Part shown: one piece after another, positions 1 through 10,700 of the stretch
Numbering within the stretch: the first letter of the stretch is position 1
Layout: every line of letters starts with the position of its first letter
Assembly (NCBI GenBank): GCA_003116995.1
Contig: BDSL01000063.1
Location: 186,001-250,000, forward strand
Direction: 5' to 3'
DNA: 64,000 nt
Source: Yamagishiella unicocca
Taxonomy: Eukaryota > Chlorophyta > Chlorophyceae > Chlamydomonadales > Volvocaceae
Notes under the pieces: model-generated
Databases searched by the model: none
What the model was told of the DNA's origin: nothing
Seen by the model: only the letters and a program-made list of their open reading frames with translations
Program-made: the position numbers and the translations under genes

Positions 1-455
1 GGGGGTGGCGAGAAGACCCGGTTACACGACATAAGAAAGGGGGGGTGGCGAGAAGACCCGGTTAGACGGCGTAGAGGGTGACGGCGGAGGAGCGGTGCAT
101 TACGGTGGGCGGCCGGCGAGAAGACGCGGTGGATCGGGGGCGAAGGGGTTAAGGAGAACAGCGCCAGCCACAACAGCCAGCCGTGAGCGATCATCAAAAG
201 CCCTCAAAGGCCGTTGCCCTGGGTGGTGCGGACCGAAGGGCCCTCTTGTGTCTGCAAGAGTTGTTATGCGTGGGGGCCACTATAGGCGATTAGGGGTCTG
301 GGCACGATGTCTTGTTGACCGTCCGGCGAGTGTATGCGTGCCTATCCAACCCATCCGTCCCTTCTCCGTCCTTCCCTCCCCCCGCCCGACTCCGTTCCGG
401 CGTCCCATATCGTGTAACCGGGCCTTCCCTAGCCCCGCCCCGAATCCCCAAACTA
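1..455. repeat. Repeats in the last visible UNG intron
   Basis: A unit containing GGTGGCGAGAAGACCCGGTT occurs twice at 1-65, and a related copy sits at about 2378-2405 in another UNG intron. A further short repeat (CCACCAGGCCGGTCTTCCCT) duplicates the end of exon 6. I see no exon in this stretch. Confidence 0.6.
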
Positions 456-3400
456 GGTGCCCACACGTCCACCAGGCCGGTCTTCCCTGCCCCTCCCCCC
501 GACTCCCCCAACTAGGTACCCACGCGTCCACCAGGCCGGCCTTGGCCTGCGCTGGGTTGCCCCACAGCAGGAACACCACACCGCTGCGCCTCGCGCTCAG
601 CGTGCGGATGGCTGCGTCCGTGAACTGCTCCCAGCCGCGCTTGGAGTGGCTGTTGGCCTCCCCCTGGCGCACCGTGAGGCACGTGTTGAGCAGCAGCACA
701 CCTGGGGCACCAGCAGCCCCGGCAGTGGCGGCCGAGGGGAGTGCGTGCGGCGGAAGGGCGGCGCACGATTGGGAGCGGGCATGCAGTTGCAGTTAGTTGT
801 TGGTTGTTCGTTGGTTGCGTTCAGTTGCTGGTTGCAGGCAGGGGGTTGGGAGGCGGCGCGTTAGTAAACTCCTCGCAGCCCTCCTGTCCTCCCCCGCTTC
901 GGGAAACCAGATCCTGACCCTTTCCAAACAACCCAGCCATGCTCCATAACCACCATCGATCGGCAACTCGGCCAGTGCGGCCAAGCCGGCCTTCGCGTCC
1001 CACCCTTCCCGGCCCGCCCTGCGCGTGTTGTTTCCTCCTGGATTACTTTTATTCTCTCAGTGTCGACCCACGGGCTTTTCGCCCCCCCCACCCTGCATCC
1101 CCTCCGCCCGCCCCACCCTGCATCCCCTCCGCCCACCCCACCCTGCACCCCCTCCGCCCACCCCACCCTGCACCCCCTCCGCCCGCCCCACCCTGCACCC
1201 CCTCCGCCCGCCCCACCCTGCACCCCCTCCGCCCGCCCCACCCTGCACCCCCTCCGCCCGCCCCACCCTGCACCCCCTCCGCCCGCCCCACCCTGCACCC
1301 CCTCCGCCCGCCCCACCCTGCACCCCCTCCGCCCGCCCCACCCTGCACCCCCTCCACCCGCCCCACCCTGTACGCTCCATGCCGACAGGTCTCCGTGCTG
1401 CGGTCTGTCCGCCCAGCCCAGGTCCACCACGGCCTCCTTGTAGATGTTGAGCAGCGAGGGCGGCAGAGGGCGCACGTCGCGGGGTACGCTGAAGGATAAA
1501 CCCATCGCCTGGCCGGGCCCGTGGTAGGGGTCCTGACCCAGCACCACCACCCGCACCTGCGCGCCCAGACAGCGCGAGGGGGCGCGTCAATAGACGTTCA
1601 GAAAGACTTTATAAAGGATGATGTATAGGACGTGTATAGAAAACAGGATAGTCGGATAGTCGGGAGAGAGGCGCTACCGACACATGCTTGGATGCCCCAG
1701 ACCCGAGCTGCGGCGGCGCCTTTCCCTCATGTCCTGACCATCATTTCCCTCATGTCCTGACCATCAATCCGCCTTTCCGACCCTGCTCTCCAAGGCCGTG
1801 CTTCCCGGCGGGCGGCTCCTCCACTCGCCTCGCACCCCCGGTAGCAACCGCACCCCCGGGTACCAACCACACCCTCCCACCGCACTCTCACTGGGTTGGA
1901 CACATACGAGCCTAGTCCAGTCCCAGCCGGCAATGCAGACGTTAAGTCTGAAGCCACCCGCCCCAGTACCTCTGCCTGTTGGCTGTCTTTTGCGGCTTCG
2001 GGGCTCATCGTTGCAACCAACACACCTGGTCGAAGGGGCAGGCGTTGAATGCCTGGAAGATGCATTCCCGCGGCGGGAACACCGCCTTGCGGCCCGGCGC
2101 CCACTCGGCCTGCAGGAACGCCTGCAGCTGCTGGATGTTGGGGCCGGTCAGGTCGCGACCCAGCGCCTCCCGCCAGGAGGTCTCCACCAGCAGCGAAGAC
2201 AGCTGCAGCGGCGGGGCGCCGGGGGCAGCGGCCTCAGAGACGACGCGGCGGGCCAGGGCGCGGTTGCGGTTGGCAGCGACCTGCGGAGTTGGCCGGCAGG
2301 TGGTGCTCTTCAGGTTTCGGAGCAGTTGGTGGCGCGGAGTTTCGTACCTGGGCGTCTGGATGAGGGCCGCGGAGGGGGTGACCAGAAGACCCGGGTACAC
2401 GACATGAAGCGGAGGGTAGAAGCTAGCTGCGGTCTTTCCGGGTTGGGTGGGCTATGGCGGCACTGGTCGCGAGATCAACCGTCTGGTTGAGGGCATCACA
2501 ATTGCGCCGGGCGTGCACCAATACACAGCAGGTTGTGGGGAGGAGGACGCACACGCCAGGTCCACCTGCCCGGCCAGTTGCTCCGCAAGCCCCCCCGCCG
2601 GTTGCTCTCACCTGCGCGCGTTGTGCGGGAGTCAGGCCATCATCTGCTGGGGCATCAGCCGACTGCAGCTGCCCTTCCTTTTGATCGCCGTTTGGGTCAG
2701 AGGTATAGGGCCCATCAGCACCAGCCGCAGCGAGCACCGCCACCGCCGCACCGGTCGCCGTTGTCGTTTTTGGCGGCCCTGCCGCGGCACAAAACGCACG
2801 CATTTCCGTCTACAAGAAGGCTGGAACCTGGGTGGGCTAGGAATGGGCTGGAATGATAGGCAAGGAGAGGGTACGAGGCGGGACGATCAAACATGATTGG
2901 ACGCACAGGGGCGAAGGCTTGTTGCGGGAAAGGACGGGCTTGCGGTCAGGATCGTACCTCCTGTTAGGTCGCGGGCTTGGCCTCGCCCCAAGCCGTCAGC
3001 TGCTGGTGCCGTCGAGGGCTCGGGTGGCGCGTCCGTCGGTGCCACTGCGCCAGCTGCATCGGGCTCCGGGCTGTCTTGCCGGTTGCGACGTTTGCGGCCT
3101 GCGGTGGTGGCGCGCGGCGAATCCCCTTCTGCAGCACCAACAGCAAGCGCCGTTGCCGGTAGCTTCTTGCGCGGACTGGTCGAATTGCCCGATGGCTGCG
3201 GCGGCTGCACGCTAAGGGGCTCTCCGAGGGGCTCGGGCATGTCGGTGCCCGCCGGTTTGCCGACGCAATGGCCGTCCGTGACGCAAAGCACCGCGACGCC
3301 TTGACGCTGCGGCGGCAGATAGCGTACGCCTCAAGAGCCTCAGAGACGCACGTTCTGTCAAGATAATGAAAGGTGCGGTGCCAGCTCGCCAGCCGATGAA

Positions 3401-3524
3401 GGTACCGGTAAGCCAGTTCGTAACTCACCGGGAGCTCAACCCCAAGCAAGTGCTTTGATTGCTTAGGAGCAAAAAACGTGTCGATTGTTTTTGGACGCTT
3501 CGCTTTCTTAGCCCCGGTCGACAT
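1..3524 (-). CDS. UNG: Uracil-DNA glycosylase (family 1), 3' end outside window
   Basis: Removes uracil from DNA at the first step of base excision repair. Phase-consistent exons: 3524-3429, 3306-2958, 2778-2612, 2280-2026, 1556-1367 and 701 to about 520. The start at 3524 gives [18 protein letters not shown], with a PCNA-binding (PIP) motif TIDTFF as in nuclear UNG2. Exon 4 carries the DNA-binding lead-in (SWREALG, then [18 protein letters not shown]). Exon 5 holds the water-activating motif [16 protein letters not shown] with the catalytic Asp, and [11 protein letters not shown]. Exon 6 holds [10 protein letters not shown] (uracil-binding Asn) and GWEQFTDA...GVVFLLWG. The HPSPLS His-loop exon is not found in 1-520, so it lies off the left edge or is lost. 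The linker between the PIP box and the catalytic core is long and low in complexity (exons 2-3). The start of exon 2 is the least certain boundary. Confidence 0.9.
1087..1370. repeat. 25 bp C-rich minisatellite in a UNG intron
   Basis: About eleven copies of a 25 bp unit (core CCCTGCACCCCCTCCGCCC) start within a few bases of the 3' end of UNG exon 5 and occupy the first 280 bases of the intron. Long open frames through it on both strands are products of the 25 bp period, not genes. Confidence 0.93.
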
Positions 3525-4117
3525 TGTTTGAGTTTCAGACCGCAAAGCGTGACGCACGACAGCCCGTGGGTGCTCTAATCCAATCAACTTGTGACACGCC
3601 AAGGGTGTCCGGCGACAGCTGCTTGCACTACAGGGCCGGCTTGGGAGAGCTGTCACTCCGTCTGCCCGCATGTATTATACGTATGACGACAGATAACAAG
3701 TTATAAACATGGTATTGGCCTGTGTGGCAATCTTTGGAAGGTTGGTTGACTTCCGATGGGTGAGGCAATTTGCCGCCTGCTTTGCCAAACGGTCTCGGAG
3801 CTCTTGTTTCGGAGCTTGCCACGTTTGCTCGTCGTGCTCTCTGCTTATTAAATCGTATCTTTTACGTTACGTGTAAATTTATCAACTGCGTCCCCCGATG
3901 CATCCGGCTTTCGTACCATCCATATTCCATAACGTCTGTGTTCTTATTCCTCTTGCCTTTGTCTTATGTCCTCTGGATAGCTATTTACTTTAGCTACCGG
4001 TACCTTGCGCCGTTTGCGTGATGTTTGTGAACTGGGAACCTGCAACATGTCCACTGAGGGGTCGAGCCTCGCACAGGGCACGCATACGTACGTGCAGCAC
4101 AGCGTATACCTTACATC
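3525..4117. promoter_or_regulatory. Bidirectional intergenic region, UNG and PsbP-like gene
   Basis: UNG starts leftward at 3524 and the first plausible exon of the PsbP-like gene starts rightward near 4118, so both promoters must lie here. The middle (about 3850-4000) is clearly AT-richer than the flanking coding DNA. I cannot name a specific promoter element. Confidence 0.45.
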
Positions 4118-4375
4118 ATGCCTGAGCCCATCATAACGCGCTACGGCTGCCCTCCGTGCCATTTGCTTGCAGATGCGAAGCCCGTTCTCCGTCAATACAG
4201 GCTCTTAGTGCATGCGGAGACCACCAAAGATGTATTACTGCGCCGTTCGTCAAACAACAGCGTAGACACTGCGGACGCGGGCCCAGCAGCGCGCTTCATT
4301 ACTCGGCGGTGTGCGGCTGCTGCCGCAGTGGCGTGCACGGTTTTGGGCATGTTCTCGTGCCGGCCTGCATTGTGA
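4118..4375 (+). CDS. Candidate targeting-peptide exon of the PsbP-like gene
   Basis: An open frame starting with ATG at 4118 runs to a TGA at 4373. Its end reads as a twin-arginine followed by a hydrophobic, Ala-rich run (ITRRCAAAAAVACTVLG), as in thylakoid-lumen targeting peptides. The possible donor at TT|GTGAGC is not in phase with the first confident PsbP-domain exon at 4997, so the connection is unresolved: either another exon lies in 4380-4990 or this is chance. It is reported because the downstream protein should need a chloroplast/lumen targeting sequence. Confidence 0.35.
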   Translation: MPEPIITRYGCPPCHLLADAKPVLRQYRLLVHAETTKDVLLRRSSNNSVDTADAGPAARFITRRCAAAAAVACTVLGMFSCRPAL

Positions 4376-4996
4376 GCCAGATGCGATGGGGGGGTTAGGC
4401 GGCTCTTGACTGGCGTTCAAATACGGCGGGCATCGCTCCACTGCTGCAAAAGGGTTCGTTGCGGGGGCCAATCGCGCTGGGGGTTTTTGATTGGGAGTTC
4501 CGCTGGTAGTTGTCGGCCGATGCTTACATACCGCCCGTGCCCCAACTGCTACATTTGGCTTCATTTCTCAGGGCGGAGAATGGACCGTTGCCAAAGACGT
4601 GTAGCCCAAGCAACATTGCTCCAGGTAGGCAAGCCTGCATTTACTGAGAGGCATGCATATCATTTGGCAGTTAACGAAGGCGGCTGGGGCTGGGACAGCA
4701 GGGACGGACGGAGGCAGGGTGCCGGTCCATCTCGGCCCCGCCGGAACCCGGTTCATCCAATGGGCGAGATAACGTTTCATGATACAGGCACGTGCCCCTT
4801 CAGAGGTTTCCCAACTAACTCCATCCCCTTACGCGTGTGCTGCTGCTGGCGTGTATTAATACGGAAAACGGCACTTCCTCTGGCGTGCGTAAGTACGTTA
4901 CGTACGCTGGCGTGTATTAGGAAACAGAAAAATGCTTACGTGGCGTGGGCGTGTCCTACTCCGCCTGCGTTGCTGGTTCATTCGTGACGTGCTGCA

Positions 4997-6920
4997 GGGG
5001 GTGAAGCCATGCCGCCCGGGGTACTGCCGTACACGGACCCGATGGGGCGCTTCCGGCTGGTCCGACCCTGCGGCTGGAGCCGTGTGACGACCCTCATGCC
5101 GGAGTCGTGTGAGTGCTCAGCCATACATGATCAATGTGCCAGCGTGCGTGGCCACATGTATACTTGGTTATTATCAGTACGGCATGCAATACCATTTGCG
5201 TGTGGCCGTCACCCAGCCCCCAGCCCTCTTCGCATCAGAGGAAGTAAACATATTGATTCCACGCGTCGACGAAAACCCTGCGCTCTGAATCATCAATTGC
5301 GCGACTTTCTTGCTTGCCCCGCCATGCCCCGCACGCCGGCACCTCCGCCTATATGCGCTGCATGCATCGCCTGCCGTCGAAACGCCAAAGCAATTATGCA
5401 TGTATCGGGACTGCCTCCGTATGTGCCGTTACTTCCAGCCACGTTTAACTTTCCTGTTTGTTGCCTTCCTCGAAAATGCCTGCAACCTACCTGTCCTCAG
5501 CGGTGTTGGCTAGCTTCTACAACCCTGAAGAACCGGGGGCAGAGACACTGGCCGTGTACCGGGCGCCAGCTCCCGAAGGCGTGAGCGAAACTCGCCAACT
5601 GGGCTCACCGCAGGCACGCAGCAGTATGAGCTAGCTATCCGCACACGCACTTTTATCCATCCTTGGAAGCCCGCTGGCGGCTCGTACAGCATTCCGGCAG
5701 CGACGCCTTGTCTTTCAGATTCTGTCAACGTTTTCAGATACCGCGCGCCCGGCAGCAATGATCTAATGGACCGTCAAGCATGCGCACGCACACGCACGCA
5801 CGCCGTTTGCATTTCTACCTACGACCGTGTCTGCCCGCCGCGGACTGTAATCGATGTGTATGGCCAGCTGCTTGCTCGCTTGCTCGTTTATCTGCTGGGT
5901 CCTGATGATGAACAACTATACGACGCCTGCAGGAAGTCGCTGTGGGCCTTGCCAGCATCGCGCCCAACGGCATCGTCATGGATGCGTTTGGGACGGTGCA
6001 CGGCGGCAGAAACTATGCTGTGGCGCACGTCCAATTCGGCGGGAACACCGCCGGAGTGTTCGGGTGAGCAGCAGTCTAAGAGCGAACTGGTTGTGACCCG
6101 TCAAGTTGGATGTGTGCATTGCCCTCCGTCAGTGCACCCGCCTTCGTGTCCCTATGGTAGTCCGAACCGGGGTCTTGCTCCGCGGGGGACCCCTGGTCAG
6201 CCCTTTCTCACCGCAGCTGGGCTTGCTTTATTTGCTTAGTTCCTCGGCTCCCATCGACTGAGGTTTAATTTGCCTGACTTATTCGTTTTCCCGCTGTTGC
6301 TCCACGGCTTTATCTGCGCCTTCCTACGTCGCTGGTCTGCCTCCTGGGGGCTCCAGCGCTGCTCGGGAGTTTCGAGCTATCACCATTTCCGAGGTGTGAT
6401 TGCGCGCGCTGGTGCTGCTGCTGCTGGGACTCACGGATCGCGTTAAACCGGCAGCAACTCAGGGGACGATGCCTGAAAGGGCAATGGGCGCCAGTTATGT
6501 GTCGGCCATGAGACACGGTGCTCGCCTAGTCCACCATACCAAGGGCAACATCGATCCTGTTGTGACGTACCGTATGCCCGCACCATACAACAGCCATGCA
6601 TATGTCACATGCTTGCGCGCCCCCTGGACACGGCGTGCAATATCGTATCTTGCTATTCGTCCCGCTGCTGGATCGCAATTCCTCGAAGCCCTTTCCGTAC
6701 GTTTCAAGCAACGAGGCATCAGAGTGTCGATAATGCATGAATGACTCGCCATACATTATTAGAACGCTCCCTTCGTTGCTTTCCATGTCCTTCCCGTCGG
6801 CATATGCAGGGCGTGCAGTACACGCTGCGGATCACCACCACGCGCTACCGCTACCTTGCGTTGCCACAAGTGCAGCAGCTGATGGCGGCCGTAGCTGGGT
6901 CGTTCGAGCTGCTGTTGTAG
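4997..6920 (+). CDS. PsbP-domain protein, probably thylakoid lumen
   Basis: Phase-consistent exons 4997-5108, 5501-5580, 5933-6063, 6357-6393 (only 37 nt) and 6810-6920 (TAG) encode a compact PsbP-type domain. The opening YTDPMGRFRLVRPCGW matches the family's Y-x-D-x-x-G-F-x-x-x-x-P-x-G-W signature. It continues with SFYNPEEPGAETLAVYRAP, NYAVAHVQF, GVQYTLRITTTRY and a C-terminal VAGSFELLL, matching the usual tail ending in SF. PsbP-fold proteins are lumenal subunits or assembly factors of photosystem II and NDH; which subgroup this one belongs to cannot be told from here. The first coding exon(s) are unresolved; an internal ATG is at 5009. A transposable element begins 204 bases after the stop, probably inside the 3' UTR. 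Confidence 0.72.
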
Positions 6921-7118
6921 GCCGGTGTAGGCCGGCCCCCACCGGCCCCACGTTTTCCTTACTTGTGGGGAGTACCTCAAAACTACATGCAAGTTCGTGT
7001 TTGCATGCGTGTTGTCGCCGTGTTTGCGTGTTTGCTCGTAGTAGTACCTTCTTACTACTTGCGGCGGAAACGCCAATTGCAAGGGTGTAGTGATGAGGTA
7101 GCTCGGGAAATAAGCGCG

Positions 7119-7123
7119 ATGGG
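7119..7123. repeat. Target-site duplication, left copy
   Basis: ATGGG immediately outside the left inverted repeat; the matching copy is 13763-13767. Confidence 0.75.
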
Positions 7124-7477
7124 TGTAGCAGGGATGCTGTGGACTTAGCAGAGCTACACCACGGCTCCAATGTCGCATAATTACATAATTATATAATGAC
7201 CGTTAAGGTCTACAAACCGCGTTACGGGTGTGGTATGTCACACGTAGTGTAAGCCACCACGATATGTCGAACTACGGTACGGCACTAGGTGGATGAGCGG
7301 CCTAGGTGATACAAAGCTAGTTGGGGTATGGCAGGTGCCATCGCATACATACTGCGGTCTGGGTCCGAGTCCCAGCTATACTCATTCGGCCATCCCTTGT
7401 TGACTATCGAGCTAGATCCGACTTCCACTGCCCACACCCTAAGTGTGGTCCTAAGTAAGGAGCACCATTGTTACAGT
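7124..7477 (+). repeat. Left terminal inverted repeat
   Basis: Matches the reverse complement of 13427-13762 over its whole length with scattered substitutions and small indels. Homology stops after GTTACAGT, where the left side continues into ORF-derived sequence and the right side into the ORF leader. Confidence 0.85.
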
Positions 7478-7790
7478 AAAAATCACAGCCACCAAATACG
7501 CCCTGCTTCACCTGAACCTCTCCAGCCCCTAGGAGCTAAACACAGCCCAGGTCGCGCAAATTAATGCACTCGTGCGAGCACTTCTCACACAGCGCCCGCG
7601 TTGGAGCGAACGGCACCATGTCGCTGTCCGGGCGGCTGCTGCCGTTCGCTCCAACGCGGGCGCTGTGTGAGAAGTGCTCGCACGAGTGCATTAATTTGCG
7701 CGACCTGGGCTGTGTTTAGCTCATAGGGGCTGGAGAGGTTCAGGTGAAGCACGGTGTATTCGGTGGATGTGATTTTTACTGTATCATCAT
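7478..7790. repeat. Left palindrome of the TIR element
   Basis: A fragment of the element's ORF (encoding NLSSPKGLNTAQVAQ-like sequence) is present first on the plus strand (about 7478-7620) and then on the minus strand (about 7647-7790). It forms a hairpin with arms of roughly 140 bases around a loop of about 26 bases (GTCGCTGTCCGGGCGGCTGC). Confidence 0.8.
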
Positions 7791-7799
7791 CGTCAATGT

Positions 7800-10700
7800 T
7801 GTTGTAACGGTTACAGTGGGTTCCAGACCAAGAGGTAGAACCATCGGGCACATCGCCTGACACTGAACAAGACGGAGGAAACAAAAACCGACATGCACCG
7901 AAACAAAGGCAAACCACCAGAACACCAAGTTGACAGGCCGTAGGCATACAGAGCAGCAGCCAGCACCCCAGGGGGAATTTGCACTAGAGGCTCCCCTATC
8001 AGGAACTGGCCACCAACCAACCTAACAGCCCAGCACCCGACGAACCCGTGGAGCGCCGCAACGATGCAAACATCGGAACCCGCCACCTCTCATCCCATAA
8101 GGCACGGACCCCTAGCAGGGCTCAACACGCCTATATAGCCAGAAAGTATGAAGCACGGGAAACCCCGCTCCCCAAGACAACCCGAGCCGATCAGGAATCC
8201 ACCAGTACCTCAGCCGGTCCCCCGCACACAAGGCGATTGGCAACAACCCGCAAGAAAGGATGCCGAGGCCCCACTGCATCCCAACCTTTCTGGGGAAGCC
8301 CCAGCGCAGCAAAGCCCCTCAAAAGGGCCCAAAACTCCACCACCCCACGGCGAACGGCGCGATCCAGAAGACCACTACCCGGAGTAAGAGGGGGACCACC
8401 AGCCCCCGCCCTCTTCAAGGCCGCGGCCATAAAACGGCGCCCCGCCTCCATGGCAGTAATAGCCGCCAGGACTACTATATCCCAGACGCAGGACTGTACC
8501 CCGGTAGGGGCTTGCACCAACCAAACTTGCGCCCGTGTCACCCCTGCACCGAGCTGGGTCTCGAGTTGGGCAGTCACTGCTTGAGCCACCGGGCAGAACC
8601 AAAAGTGGTGTAAGCGGGGGGTACCCGCCCCTGGAGACTCTCCAGCCGGCACACCGCACCCACAAGGGGCTGCTGCTGCCGTCCGCATATGAGAGTTCCC
8701 GAGGAGGGGGATCCCATCCACAGCCAACCGCCACCATCCCTCCTTATAGGCCGGCTCCCACTTCATGCCAGACCAGAGCCGCCGGAACACTTGCTGCAAG
8801 GCATTCAGGGCCGCTGGCAGGACAGGCCCGGTCCCCCCAAGCGCTTCGCGCACAAATTTCTCATGCGCGGCCCGCCGGGCGTCCGCGGACTCGACCAATT
8901 GCACAGCCGTCCCAACCCGAACAGACATATCCCGCAGCGCCAGCGGCTCCCCCCCGCCCAACCGCCACCCCAACCGTGCGGTGAGCATGGACCCCACTTC
9001 CTCTATCCCAGGTAGAACGTGGGGTAGACCCTGGGAGGAAACCGGCATCACCAGTGCCGCTGCTTGCTTCCACGGGGTTGGCACCTCAGCTAGCAACGCT
9101 TCCAGCGCCCCCGTACATTCCCGCCACCGATCAAGCCCCAGAAACGTCTTCGCTGCTCTTGACCGCGGATCTAAGACTCGGACGACGAGCCCCCGCCATC
9201 CCGCTGGCCATGCCGTCTGCACCGCCGCCTCGGACGCGACTAAGAAGTCCCGAAGTGCATCACGAGCCGCCAGAACATCGCCCAACGTCTTAATGGCCCA
9301 GCACCCCACCAGTTCTGGGTGTAAGTATTCCAAGCCCGGCCTCCTGCCGACCACCACCTGCCCAGACTGGCAGGCTGGGAGGAGCGGGTTGCCCCAAATT
9401 GGCACGTGTACACACCACGGGCCTGGCACCAGCGGCTCGCTAGCGATGTCTTGTACCGGGGGCAAGGCCGCGAGCGCCATGATCACCCGTCGGATATCAG
9501 CCGGCATCTCGTCCGCTCCCATCCACGGACCCCTGCCTTGTGCTGTGAGCAGATTCAGAGGTCCAAACGCCGGATGCACCCCCCTCAGGTAAATGCTAAG
9601 GCAGCTGACCCATGGGGGCCGGCGCTCCCGGGGGCCCGCCATTGCCAAAACAAAACGCAGGGCCCAACCAGCCCAGCGCGCCCGTACGTGCTCCTTGAGG
9701 GCAATGGCCCCAAAGCCCCCGAGGGATGGGTGCCCGACCAGCAGCCGCTGTGGGACACCTGTTGCTCGGCGCTCCCTAGCATCTGGGGCTAAATCCCGGT
9801 CAATGAGCTTCGCCGCCACCCGCTCTAACCCTTCCACTATGGTGTCTGGGGGTAGGCCCCCATGCTCCATGTGCCAGGTGACACGGTGCATCCCATATGC
9901 TGCGGCTGCTGTCGCCCTGCCAAACGTGGACAGGCGTAGCCTTGCAATCCGCGAGAACCTACTTACTACCTTGTCCCTTTGTGACTCCCAGTCCAACATT
10001 GGGGACCCCCCTACGTCAGTAAACGGCAGATTCAGCGCCGTGGCCGACGCTACAACCTTCAACCCACCCATGTCATGCGGGCTAGGTCCCTCGACGCCAA
10101 TTGGCAGTAGCTCAACCTTATCCAGGTTCAGCTGTTGCCCAGAGGCTTGAGCGTACACCTCCATGGACGCCAGGAAAGCCGGCACTTCCGCTGGCCCCTC
10201 CAACAGCACCTGAGTGTCGTCGGCAAACTGCACCGCGGTGGTTATGTTGCCCGCCCCTACCGCAAGCCGGATGCCAACCCCCTGTTGCTGTAACCAGCAA
10301 AGGAGGGCTTGGGCTACAAACAAATACAACAGAGGTGCTAGCGGGCAGCCTTGCCGTACCCCCGCCTCTATAGGTACCAGGCGGGACTTGTGCCCGTTGA
10401 CTACCGCCAACGACCTGGTGTCGGTTAGTAAGATCCGTGTCCAGGACATCAAACCCGCACCCGCCCCCATCGCCTCCATCGCCTCATACAGGAAGCGCCT
10501 GTCCACAGAATCGTATGCTTTGGCAATGTCCAGGAAAGCCAGCACACACGACCGACCTTGTTGTGCCATGAGATGGGGAATCTGCCGCAGGAACAGTACA
10601 TTGGCCCCAATAAGGCGCTTTGGCAGGAAAGCCGATTGTTCGAGTGAGATAACACCTCCCAATACCGGACCCAGCCGGGAGGCCAACACCTTAGTCAGCA

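Noticed and set aside
1049..1590. Long Gly/Trp-rich and Pro-rich open frames on both strands
   Set aside because: They are periodic translations of the 25 bp minisatellite in a UNG intron; the real UNG exon occupies only 1556-1367.
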